Positions 6,378 to 13,434 of a DNA stretch of 23,490 bases are shown here, in pieces. The stretch comes from Bacillota bacterium. GTDB taxonomy: Bacteria > Bacillota > Clostridia > Oscillospirales > Acutalibacteraceae. The position numbers and the translations under genes are program-made. Each line of letters opens with the position of its first letter. Positions within the stretch are counted from its first letter, which is position 1. The notes beneath the pieces were generated by a model. The model was not told the origin of the DNA. It was given only the letters and a program-made list of their open reading frames with translations, and did no database searches. The DNA lies in assembly GCA_023412845.1 (NCBI GenBank), contig JAEZRH010000154.1, forward strand, positions 1 to 23,490. Reading direction: 5' to 3'.

Positions 6378-6422
6378 TTACAAATTTGTAATATATTTCG
6401 AATTGCGATTACATATTTGTAA
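6378..6422. promoter_or_regulatory. Pair of TTACAWATTTGTAA palindromes (candidate tandem operator)
   Basis: TTACAAATTTGTAA (6378-6391) is a perfect 14-bp palindrome. A second copy, TTACATATTTGTAA (6409-6422), has the same 5-bp arms. They are 31 bp apart, about three helical turns, so dimers would sit on the same face of the DNA. A looser GTTACAAT occurs at about 6355. The pair lies 35-80 bp upstream of the CAP-protein start, in the divergent space shared with superoxide dismutase. Confidence 0.5.
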
Positions 6423-6457
6423 CAAAACAAACCGCTTGACACATAAGGAGATTGAAT

Positions 6458-7510
6458 ATGAAAAGAAAGGTCATTGCGCTTGTTTCCACATTGCTCGTAT
6501 GCGGGAGCGTCGGCGCGTATGCGGCGGGCAGCAACACGTATTTTTCCGGCCAGCCGGCACAGGCTGTTCTTTCCGCCACATCGTCGAAATCCTGTCCGAC
6601 TTCCATTTCCAGCGCCCTTAACCAGGTGCTGGCGTCGAAATCGTCCAGTTCCTGCCCGACTTCCGGCAGTGTGAACTCCTCGGCAGTTCAGGCGGCGATC
6701 CAGGCGGCAAAGAGCAAATCCTCCTGCCCGACTTCGTCCAAGACGACCCCGTCCGGCTCCTCCGCCGTGTCGCCGGCGTCAACGGCTTCGAGCAGCTCGA
6801 ACAGCGGCACATCCTCTTCCTGCAAGACCAACGGATGCACGGCAAAAGTCTACTGCCAGTTCAATAACTGCACAAACGGAGCAAACTGCAGCAACGGCAA
6901 CTGCACCAACGGTTCCAACTGCGCCGGGAACGTCTATACCTATACGGGGACCCCTTCCGGCAATTCCTATAACGACTGGATCAACAGCATTCTGAACAGC
7001 TACAACAAGAATTCCTCCTGCCCGAAAACCACAACGACGACGGGAACGACTTCCTCCAAGGTCACGTCTTCCGCTCCGGTGGCTTCGTCTAAGCCGGCGT
7101 CCTCCTCTTCCGCTTCTGGTTCCGGCTATTCCGCATTCCAGAATCAAGTCGTGAGCCTGGTCAACCAGGAACGCACCTCCCGCGGACTCGGCGCGCTTTC
7201 CGTTGATTCCGCTCTGACAAAGACGGCGACGCTCAAGTCCCAGGATATGGCCGCGAAAAATTATTTCAGCCACACGTCGCCCACCTACGGTTCGCCGTTC
7301 GACATGATGAAGCAGTTCGGCATCAGCTACCGCACTGCGGGTGAAAATATTGCCATGGGCCAGACCTCTCCCGCACAGGTCATGAACGCCTGGATGAATT
7401 CCGAAGGCCACAGGGCCAACATCCTCAACTCTTCCTTTACGAAGATCGGCGTCGGCGTCGCGCAGAACGCAAACGGCCAGTATTACTGGACGCAGCAGTT
7501 CATCGGATAA
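6458..7510 (+). CDS. Secreted CAP/SCP (YkwD-like) protein with cysteine-rich repeats
   Basis: A 350-residue exported protein. Residues 1-23 are a signal peptide (MKRKV, a hydrophobic core, AYA cleavage site). The region 45-93 has three SCPTS motifs at 45, 65 and 89, each followed by a short Ala/Gln-rich stretch, and a fourth related SSCPK lies later. Residues 122-155 form a strict cysteine ladder. Ser/Thr-rich linkers follow, then a C-terminal CAP domain (about 224-350) with the family histidine in FSHTSP, GENIAMG, the W-x6-HRANIL segment and the final YYWTQQFIG. CAP domains of this bacterial class are common in spore or surface proteins; their biochemical role is mostly unknown. I prefer ATG 6458, 7 bases after AAGGAG, to a TTG two codons earlier. 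No sortase or lipobox anchor is visible, so it is probably released or held by disulfides. Confidence 0.9.
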   Translation: MKRKVIALVSTLLVCGSVGAYAAGSNTYFSGQPAQAVLSATSSKSCPTSISSALNQVLASKSSSSCPTSGSVNSSAVQAAIQAAKSKSSCPTSSKTTPSGSSAVSPASTASSSSNSGTSSSCKTNGCTAKVYCQFNNCTNGANCSNGNCTNGSNCAGNVYTYTGTPSGNSYNDWINSILNSYNKNSSCPKTTTTTGTTSSKVTSSAPVASSKPASSSSASGSGYSAFQNQVVSLVNQERTSRGLGALSVDSALTKTATLKSQDMAAKNYFSHTSPTYGSPFDMMKQFGISYRTAGENIAMGQTSPAQVMNAWMNSEGHRANILNSSFTKIGVGVAQNANGQYYWTQQFIG

Positions 7511-7532
7511 CAGAATATTTCATACGCTTTCA

Positions 7533-7573
7533 GCCGCAGGGAACCGCCGTTTGCCGGGACCCTGCGGCCTTTT
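7533..7573 (+). terminator. Terminator of the CAP-protein gene
   Basis: GCCGCAGGG (7533-7541) pairs perfectly with CCCTGCGGC (7560-7568), followed by CTTTTC. The loop is 18 bases and contains smaller GC pairs. Confidence 0.75.
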
Positions 7574-7646
7574 CCCGTCCCGGCCGGGTTGCGCCGCTGC
7601 CGACGGCGCGGCCCGCAGGGGCCGCTCGTCGCGAGGGGCATCCCCC

Positions 7647-7675
7647 TTGCATTTTTTTGAATATGAAACTATGAT
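7647..7675 (+). promoter_or_regulatory. Promoter of the Sir2 gene
   Basis: TTGCAT (7647-7652), a 17-bp AT-rich spacer and TATGAT (7670-7675). Transcription would start about 20 bases before the Shine-Dalgarno site of the gene at 7705. Confidence 0.7.
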
Positions 7676-7704
7676 AGATTCAAAAGTGGAACGGGGGGAT
7701 TGTC

Positions 7705-8442
7705 ATGACAAATCTGGAACGTTTCCAGCAAATGGTCGACGACAGCAGCAGAATCGTGTTTTTCGGCGGAGCGGGGGTTTCCACGGAAAGCGGGATACCG
7801 GATTTCCGAAGCGAAGACGGCCTCTACCGGCAGAAGTACAAATATCCGCCGGAAGAGATCCTGAGCCATACGTTTTTCACAACCCACTGTGGAGAATTCT
7901 TTGATTTTTACCGCAGCAAGATGCTTTTTCTGGAGGCGGAACCGAACGCGGCGCACCGGAAGCTCGCAGAGCTTGAACGCGCGGGCAGGCTGTCGGCCGT
8001 TGTTACGCAGAATATCGACGGTCTGCACCAAAAGGCGGGGAGCAAAAGCGTCTACGAACTGCACGGCTCGATCCTGCGGAGTTACTGCCAGAAGTGCCGT
8101 AAATTTTATACCGCCCAATATATCCGCGACAGCGTCGGCGTCCCGCACTGCGGCTGCGGCGGAGTCATAAAGCCCGACGTGGTGCTGTACGAGGAGTCTT
8201 TGGATGCGGACGTGCTCACCGGCGCGCTGCGGGCCATTTCCGACGCGGACATGCTGATCGTCGGCGGTACGTCGCTTTCCGTTTATCCGGCGGCGGGTCT
8301 GGTCGGCTATTACCGCGGCCACCGCCTCGTGCTGATCAATAAGTCGGCGACGCAGCTTGACGCGAACGCGGACCTCGTCATCAGCGGGAGCATCGGACAG
8401 GTTCTGGAGCAAATTGAAGCGAAGCCGTCGGGCGACCGGTAA
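7705..8442 (+). CDS. cobB: NAD-dependent protein deacylase, Sir2 family
   Basis: A 245-residue sirtuin that removes acyl groups from protein lysines using NAD+. Seen: the NAD-binding GAGVSTESGIPDFR (about 22-35), TQNIDGLH, the catalytic H120 in ELHG, a zinc module C128-x2-C131 with C149-x-C151, and GTSLSVYPAA in the Rossmann half. Length is normal for bacterial sirtuins. The cognate acetylation targets cannot be inferred. A GGGGGA ribosome site precedes ATG 7705. The gene has its own promoter and no obvious operon partner; the next gene has a separate strong promoter. The symbol follows the general bacterial usage. Confidence 0.94.
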   Translation: MTNLERFQQMVDDSSRIVFFGGAGVSTESGIPDFRSEDGLYRQKYKYPPEEILSHTFFTTHCGEFFDFYRSKMLFLEAEPNAAHRKLAELERAGRLSAVVTQNIDGLHQKAGSKSVYELHGSILRSYCQKCRKFYTAQYIRDSVGVPHCGCGGVIKPDVVLYEESLDADVLTGALRAISDADMLIVGGTSLSVYPAAGLVGYYRGHRLVLINKSATQLDANADLVISGSIGQVLEQIEAKPSGDR

Positions 8443-8471
8443 AGCGCTGCCCGGCGGCTTTCGCTATGCCC

Positions 8472-8500
8472 TTGAAAAACCGTGCGCGGGGGAATATAAT
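8472..8500 (+). promoter_or_regulatory. Strong promoter of the repeat-protein gene
   Basis: TTGAAA (8472-8477), a 17-bp spacer and consensus TATAAT (8495-8500). It begins 30 bp after the Sir2 stop. The leader is about 70 bases with no hairpin of note. Confidence 0.75.
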
Positions 8501-8576
8501 CTAAAATATACGGAAGATTCTTCCGGACCGCAGGTTTCTTTTATGGACCGGTCGGGCAACGCAGGAGGGAAATGCA

Positions 8577-10478
8577 TTGAAAAAATTCGCTACCTTGTTG
8601 CTCACGTTTACCCTGTTGCTGCTGAATGCGCCGCTTTCATCCCCGGCGTCGGCAGCGAGCGGCGACGGCGTGATCAACATGCGGGGAACAAAAACCTACA
8701 TAGGACTTGAGTCGGACTGGTCCAAAACCTGGGACGCCTCCAATTTTGAGGAAGTGACGGGCGACGACGCCACCTGGGGCGGCAATGTCACCGTCAAGGC
8801 CGGCACGGTCGCCAGTCTGAATGCGTCCGGCAATCTGACCGTCACCGGAGGCACGGTCGGCGATGCGAGCTGCAGCGGCAAGGCCACCATTTCCGGGGGA
8901 ACGCTGAAATCCATCGACGCCGGCGGCGACATCAGCATGACCGGAGGCTCCGTAAAGCACGATATGACTTCCGACGGGGGAGACGTTACCCTGAACGGCA
9001 CGTTTACCGTCGGCGGTTCCGTCACGGCGCAGTCGGAAACGCTTTTCAGCGGAGGGACGGTGACGGTTTCCGGTTCCGTTACTGCGGCCGATGTAACGCT
9101 CAATTCTTCGGCGACTGCGAAAATTTCCGGCACCGTTGAGGTCACCGGTACGCTTCTGCTGAACAAGGGGACGTTCACGGCTTCGAAGATCGACGGCAAC
9201 GGCGAAGGAAAGATCGAGGCTGACGGTTTCTCGGGCCAGATGCCCACGCTTTACGACATCAACGATTTTCAGGTCGATTCCAATCAGAAGGTCATCCTGA
9301 ACCAAAAGCTTTCGCTGGATACGCTTTACCTGGAGAGCGGTTCCGAATTTGTCGACTACAGCGAAGTGGAGGCCGATTACGTCTCCGGCTCCGGCACGCT
9401 GTGCGTCGATTCCGGGGAACTTACCGTGCACCAGGGCGTCAGCGGAAATCCGTATCTTCTTTTCAATGACCCGGTGAGCGCCGGAACCACCGCTTTCCGC
9501 GCGGATGGCGGCGCGGTCTCGGAGGATGATTTCCAGACCTACGGATATAATTTCAACGAGACTTCTTCGGGAAGCAGCGCTCTCTTCCGCCTTGAATCGG
9601 CGGGTTCGCAGGGCCTTGCGCTCGACCAAAGCTCGCTGACGGTGGGCGTGGGTTCTTCTTCAACGGTCCATGCTTCCGTCAGCCCGAGCTTCTCGCAGTA
9701 TGCCACCGGCACTCGGATCGTCTGGCAGCTTGACGGGGATTCGTCCGCTTTCTCCATCTCTCCGGACTCCAACGGAATCAACTGCAAGGTGTCTGCGGCC
9801 TCGTCGGTTTCCGGCAGGCACAAGGCGATTCTGACCGCGTACCTTGCGGACAGCAGCAAAAATTATCTGTCGGATTACAGGGCGGATTCCTGCATCCTTT
9901 CCACAGGCTATACCGACCAGACTTCCGTGTCGCTCGACACGTCCTATGTTTCCATGCTGGTCGGGAACAGTTACAGCGTTCTGGCCACGACAAACGCCTC
10001 CGTCGCGCCGACCGCCACTTCCTATAACTCTTCCGTAGCCGCGGTGACGGGCACGAAAGCGGTCAGGGATAAAAACGGCAACCCCGGCTGGCTGTACACC
10101 GTGACGGGCCAGGGAAACGGATCGACGACCATCGATATCAACGGCAGCCAGATGTCGGTTACGGTCAACAGCGGGATTTTGATGGACACCATGTCTTACA
10201 CCATGGCTCCGGGCGCGTCCTACTGCGCCGGCGTTCTGGCCCGCGGGGTCGATGAAACCGGCATCAGCGTGTATTCGGGCTCGGCAAGCGCCAGAGTGGC
10301 TTTCTACAAAAAAGGCTCCGACGGGATGATCCTCTACCGCATCACGGGCGTGCAGGCCGGCAGCGCGGACATCGTGTTTGCCGTGTCCGGCGGGCAGTCG
10401 GTCAAAATGTCCGTGACCGTTGCACAGGGCGCCGCGTCGTCCGGGAGGAGCGCGAGGCTTGTCGCCTTGAAACAGTAG
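8577..10478 (+). CDS. Large secreted protein with beta-solenoid-like repeats and Ig-like domains, function unknown
   Basis: A 633-residue exported protein I cannot assign to a named family. Residues 1-27 are a signal peptide ending SASA. Residues 69 to about 205 consist of Gly/Thr/Val repeats, the first three exactly 16 residues long and starting G69, G85 and G101 with the pattern G-N/D/K-x-T-V/I-x-G-G-T-V/L. This suggests a stacked beta-solenoid. Residues about 350-460, 460-555 and 560-622 look like three Ig-like (BIG_2-type) modules, each opening with a strand such as LDQSSLTVGVGSS and closing with a VTV strand. There is no sortase motif, S-layer homology domain or C-terminal anchor. TTG 8577 is the start, 8 bases after AGGAGGG; an overlapping ATG at 8572 reads only Met-His-stop. 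Probably an extracellular structural or adhesion protein, by inference. Confidence 0.85.
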   Translation: MKKFATLLLTFTLLLLNAPLSSPASAASGDGVINMRGTKTYIGLESDWSKTWDASNFEEVTGDDATWGGNVTVKAGTVASLNASGNLTVTGGTVGDASCSGKATISGGTLKSIDAGGDISMTGGSVKHDMTSDGGDVTLNGTFTVGGSVTAQSETLFSGGTVTVSGSVTAADVTLNSSATAKISGTVEVTGTLLLNKGTFTASKIDGNGEGKIEADGFSGQMPTLYDINDFQVDSNQKVILNQKLSLDTLYLESGSEFVDYSEVEADYVSGSGTLCVDSGELTVHQGVSGNPYLLFNDPVSAGTTAFRADGGAVSEDDFQTYGYNFNETSSGSSALFRLESAGSQGLALDQSSLTVGVGSSSTVHASVSPSFSQYATGTRIVWQLDGDSSAFSISPDSNGINCKVSAASSVSGRHKAILTAYLADSSKNYLSDYRADSCILSTGYTDQTSVSLDTSYVSMLVGNSYSVLATTNASVAPTATSYNSSVAAVTGTKAVRDKNGNPGWLYTVTGQGNGSTTIDINGSQMSVTVNSGILMDTMSYTMAPGASYCAGVLARGVDETGISVYSGSASARVAFYKKGSDGMILYRITGVQAGSADIVFAVSGGQSVKMSVTVAQGAASSGRSARLVALKQ

Positions 10479-10500
10479 TGTTTTCCCGGCACGGATGGAT

Positions 10501-10540
10501 AAAAAAGCAGGGCGCGCCGCATCATTTGCGGCGCGCCCTG
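10501..10540. terminator. Bidirectional terminator between the repeat protein and the DMT transporter
   Basis: A perfect 13-bp stem, CAGGGCGCGCCGC (10508-10520) with GCGGCGCGCCCTG (10528-10540), and a 7-base loop. The six A before it give a T6 tract on the minus strand, so it is a strong terminator for the transporter. On the plus strand the tail is only TTGTC. Confidence 0.85.
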
Positions 10541-10562
10541 TTGTCATCCGGAAGCCCGGGTT

Positions 10563-11567
10563 TTACGGCTTCATGGAAGTTTCGTCCGTTTCCGCCTCGA
10601 ATTCGGTCTCGATTTCCCTGACATCTTCCTTCAGGCTCCGGTTCTGCAATCTGATCCCGGGGATAAAGGCGATCAGCGAACCCAGGATGATAAAGGCGGT
10701 GCCGAAAAGGAGCTGGCGGGTGATCGCTTCGCCGAGAAGAATCAGAGCGAACACCGGGGCGAGCACGGGCTTGATGTAGAAAACCAGAGCCGCCGTTGCG
10801 GCCGATGTTTTTTCCAGCGCCAGGAAATAGAAGGTGTAGCCGAGCCCCGTTACGAAGATGCCGACATAGGCAAGCCCCGGAAGGCTTTGCAGGCTGATTC
10901 CGGCAAAAAGCGGGATATCGGCGAACACTGGCAGGCCGACCGCACGGAACCATCCGGCGAGCGCGGGGACATGGCTCATGAGGATGAGCAGGAACATTTC
11001 CGCGCAGCCGATCAGAAAACTGAAACACGTAAGCGTGATGCCTCCGTAACGATCACTGCGGGTACGACCGACCACGTTGTAAAACGCGAACGTGACCGCC
11101 GCGGTAAGCGAAAGGATCACGCCGACGAGACTTCCGCCCATATGAAGCGGGTTTATGATGACCATCATGCCGAACAGTGTGATGATGATGGAGATCACGG
11201 TATGGCGGTGGATATGTTCACCCAGCAGCAGATAGGCAAACATAACCATGAAAACGGAATTGCAGCTGAACAGCACCGCCGCCACAGCCGCCGGGGAGTA
11301 GAGGATCCCAAGCTGGAAGACGATCATGCTGACGACCACGCAGATGAATCCCGTCAGCGCGAAAAACGCCCAGTCGCTTTTATGAAAGACATTCTTTTTC
11401 CGCCTGGTTTCATGCAGGGCCATCGGCAGAAGGATCAGTCCGCCGATCAAAAAACGGAGGAACGTGAGCTGAATGGCGTTGAAACCGCCGGCAGTCATTT
11501 TCAGCGCGACCTCCATGCTGCTGAACAAAATGGTTGCCAGGGCGACATACAGATATCCTTTTTTCAC
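10563..11567 (-). CDS. EamA/DMT-family membrane transporter
   Basis: A 334-residue integral membrane protein with about ten hydrophobic segments arranged as two EamA repeats. The first begins near residue 5 (LYVALATILFSSMEVALK) and the second near 150 (GSLVGVILSLTAAVTFAFYNVVGR). The closing pair shows the typical TSAATAALVFYIKPVLAPVFALILLGE signature. Members export amino acids, metabolites or drugs; substrate is not predictable. The last 40 residues are a charged cytoplasmic tail rich in Glu. The start is GTG 11567 with AGAGG ten bases upstream. It is a single-gene unit with a promoter at 11676-11647 and a strong terminator. Confidence 0.9.
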   Translation of the reverse strand: MKKGYLYVALATILFSSMEVALKMTAGGFNAIQLTFLRFLIGGLILLPMALHETRRKKNVFHKSDWAFFALTGFICVVVSMIVFQLGILYSPAAVAAVLFSCNSVFMVMFAYLLLGEHIHRHTVISIIITLFGMMVIINPLHMGGSLVGVILSLTAAVTFAFYNVVGRTRSDRYGGITLTCFSFLIGCAEMFLLILMSHVPALAGWFRAVGLPVFADIPLFAGISLQSLPGLAYVGIFVTGLGYTFYFLALEKTSAATAALVFYIKPVLAPVFALILLGEAITRQLLFGTAFIILGSLIAFIPGIRLQNRSLKEDVREIETEFEAETDETSMKP

Positions 11568-11646
11568 CGCAATATTACCTCTTAGCTATGTAGAATGAGT
11601 GGAGCTGTAAGAAAGACGAGCCGTTCCGGCTGCAACAAACGTGTTT

Positions 11647-11676
11647 ACTATATCATTTCCGCGCGCCAAAGGGCAA
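11647..11676 (-). promoter_or_regulatory. Possible promoter of the DMT transporter gene
   Basis: On the minus strand TTGCCC (11676-11671), an 18-bp spacer and TATAGT (11652-11647). The leader of about 70 bases includes a small AGCCG/CGGCT hairpin. Confidence 0.45.
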
Positions 11677-11727
11677 GGCGGGGCACCGCAGATAATTTTG
11701 TATGTTTTTCACATGGATTTCCCTTGC

Positions 11728-11756
11728 TTGACATTGCATGTGCCTGGGGATAGAAT
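11728..11756 (+). promoter_or_regulatory. Promoter of the second nitroreductase gene
   Basis: Consensus TTGACA (11728-11733), a 17-bp spacer and TAGAAT (11751-11756). Transcription would start near 11763, giving a 57-base leader. Confidence 0.8.
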
Positions 11757-11819
11757 AAAAACAACAGAAAATGCCGGGGAACCGTCGTGCATTTTGCTGG
11801 AAAAGAAAGGAAGACAGCA

Positions 11820-12341
11820 ATGGAACCTGCTTATGAAATGCTGCTTAGAAGACGCACCATCCGGTCGTTCCGCACCGAGGCCGTGCCGCGGCAGATCATG
11901 GAAGAAATCATCCGCGCGGCCAAATACGCTCCTTCGGCGATGGGGCTTCAGAATCGCCATTTCACCATCATTGAAGACAGGACGCTGATGGACGATATCG
12001 TAGCCGCGACCCGGCGCAACGGGGGAAAATTCGTGCCGGGCCATATTCCGTTTTACAACGCGCCGGACGTTGTGGTGCTTTCCACCCCGAAGGATTTCAG
12101 CTACAACCGCGAAGACCTGGGCTTTGCTGCGCAGAATCTGATGCTTGCGGCTTACTCGCTGGGTCTTGGCAGCTGCTATATCGGTTCCGTTCTGCCGGGG
12201 CTGCGCGATGAAGCGGTTCTCGGGCGTCTGCGCCTGCCGCAGAATTATCTGCCCTTCGCCGGGATCAGCATCGGCTATCCCGCGCAGGAAGCTCCCGAGC
12301 CGAAAGAGCGGCGCACGGACGACGTGACGTGGATCCGCTGA
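11820..12341 (+). CDS. Nitroreductase family FMN oxidoreductase
   Basis: A 173-residue short nitroreductase. Seen: LLRRRTIRSFRTEAVP (about 8-23) with the FMN-phosphate arginines, AAKYAPSAMGLQNRHFTII (about 38-56) for the FMN loop, the helix NLMLAAYSLGLGSCYIGSV, and the closing GISIGYPAQE. It belongs to a different branch from the nitroreductase at 2542 and shares little beyond the fold. The start is set by AAAGGAAG 8 bases before ATG 11820; an upstream in-frame ATG would add 11 unconserved residues. It has its own near-consensus promoter and two hairpins after its stop. The electron acceptor is unknown. Confidence 0.9.
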   Translation: MEPAYEMLLRRRTIRSFRTEAVPRQIMEEIIRAAKYAPSAMGLQNRHFTIIEDRTLMDDIVAATRRNGGKFVPGHIPFYNAPDVVVLSTPKDFSYNREDLGFAAQNLMLAAYSLGLGSCYIGSVLPGLRDEAVLGRLRLPQNYLPFAGISIGYPAQEAPEPKERRTDDVTWIR

Positions 12342-12352
12342 AAAAAAAGACC

Positions 12353-12373
12353 GGGCAGGCTGTAAGCCTGCCC
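12353..12373. terminator. Hairpin after the second nitroreductase, with T8 on the opposite strand
   Basis: GGGCAGGCT (12353-12361) and AGCCTGCCC (12365-12373) form a perfect 9-bp stem with a GTA loop. The eight A before it become a T8 tract on the minus strand, although no minus-strand gene lies upstream there. The plus-strand tail has no T-run. Confidence 0.65.
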
Positions 12374-12385
12374 TAACAGGAAATT

Positions 12386-12419
12386 ATCCAAATCGCGTGT
12401 TTCCACGCGGGATATTTTT
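12386..12419 (+). terminator. Second hairpin terminator after the nitroreductase
   Basis: CGCGTG (12394-12399), a TTTC loop and CACGCG (12404-12409), extended by outer ATCC/GGAT and followed by ATTTTTC. It faces the plus strand, so it is probably the true end of the nitroreductase transcript. Confidence 0.6.
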
Positions 12420-12538
12420 CTGCCTTTTTTATGGTATCCTGTTTCAACGGCCCTATGAGTTCCATTTTTTTCATAATTATATTAAAAACCGATCGGCCGC
12501 GGGGCTTCCCGCAGCGTAGACGAAAGGGAATCCGACGA

Positions 12539-13363
12539 ATGAATGTAAAACTGATCGCCGTGGATATGGACGGAACACTGCTGAGATCGGACAAAACGGT
12601 ATCGAGACGCTCCGTCGAGGCGCTGCGGAGCGCCATTGAAAGGGGAGTGATCCTGATCCCCGCGACGGGCCGCGTCGCCTATACGGTCCCGAAGCCTGTC
12701 CTTGGAATCCGCGGCGTCCGGTACGTCGTTACTTCCAACGGCGCCATGGTCAAAGACCTGCAGGAGCAGAAGGTGCTTTACCGCAACCTTATGACCATGC
12801 AACAGGCGAAGGAACTCCTGAAGCTTCTTGATTCTTACGGACTGTTTACGGAGGCCTACTGCGACGGGGTTTCCTACTCCGAAAGGAGCATACTCGACCT
12901 TGCAGTCAAAGCGGGGCTTCCGGAAAACCTTCACAGATATATTATAGAATCGCAGCACTTTGTGGAGAATCTGCTCGGGCATGTCTCCCTGCAGGCCCTC
13001 CCGCCGGAGAAGGTGAACATTCCTTATATCCCAGAGGAAATGCGCGCGGAAATCCGTGAAAAGATCCTCTCTCTGCCCGGCCTAGCACTGACTTCTTCCG
13101 GCATGGAAAACATTGAAATCAACGCGGCGTCCTGCAGCAAGGGCGACGCGCTGAAATTTCTCTGCACAAAGCTTTCGGTCAGCCCGTCTCAGATCATGGC
13201 AATCGGCGACGGCGACAACGACGTCAGCATGCTCCGGTATGCCGGTGTCGCCGTAGCGATGGAGAACGCCGTTCCCTCGGTGAAAGCCGCGGCGAATTTT
13301 GTGACCGGGGCGAACGACCGTGACGGCGTCGCTTTCGCCGTTGAGAAGTTCGTATTGACCTGA
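12539..13363 (+). CDS. Cof-type HAD-superfamily phosphatase (subclass IIB)
   Basis: A 274-residue cytosolic phosphatase acting on sugar phosphates, nucleotides or cofactor phosphates. Motif I is DMDGTLL near residue 9, with the paired aspartates. Motif II is PATGR, motif III the lysine of KGDALKFL, and motif IV GDGDNDVSML. The C2-type cap lies between. Length matches the Cof family. I start at ATG 12539, after AAAGGGA; a longer frame from 12431 would add a non-homologous 36-residue tail. Adenine deaminase follows in the same direction, but it has its own promoter. The substrate is not predictable in this family. Confidence 0.92.
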   Translation: MNVKLIAVDMDGTLLRSDKTVSRRSVEALRSAIERGVILIPATGRVAYTVPKPVLGIRGVRYVVTSNGAMVKDLQEQKVLYRNLMTMQQAKELLKLLDSYGLFTEAYCDGVSYSERSILDLAVKAGLPENLHRYIIESQHFVENLLGHVSLQALPPEKVNIPYIPEEMRAEIREKILSLPGLALTSSGMENIEINAASCSKGDALKFLCTKLSVSPSQIMAIGDGDNDVSMLRYAGVAVAMENAVPSVKAAANFVTGANDRDGVAFAVEKFVLT

Positions 13364-13374
13364 AAATGTTACGG

Positions 13375-13403
13375 TTGATTCCGCCTGCCCCGCGTGCTAT
13401 GAT
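13375..13403 (+). promoter_or_regulatory. Promoter of adenine deaminase
   Basis: TTGATT (13375-13380), a 17-bp spacer and TATGAT (13398-13403). It starts 12 bp after the HAD phosphatase stop. The leader is only about 25 bases, so there is no room for a purine riboswitch. Confidence 0.7.
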
Positions 13404-13434
13404 GGTAAAAATACGGCGGGGAGGCGAAAACAAA

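Noticed and set aside
8572..8580. Mini reading frame Met-His-stop overlapping the TTG start of the repeat protein
   Set aside because: It shares the same Shine-Dalgarno site but could arise by chance from ATGCATTGA; no evidence of translational coupling.
8637..10547. Two long open frames on the minus strand (330 and 295 codons) across the repeat-protein gene
   Set aside because: Their translations are Arg/Gly/Ala-rich without family features, while the plus-strand frame has a signal peptide, repeats and a strong promoter.
12373..12636. A short minus-strand frame that would give the T8 hairpin at 12353 a gene to terminate
   Set aside because: It overlaps the start of the HAD phosphatase in antisense and has no ribosome site or recognisable sequence.
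13381..13434. Purine riboswitch in front of adenine deaminase
   Set aside because: The promoter at 13375-13403 leaves a leader of only about 25 bases, too short for any purine aptamer.
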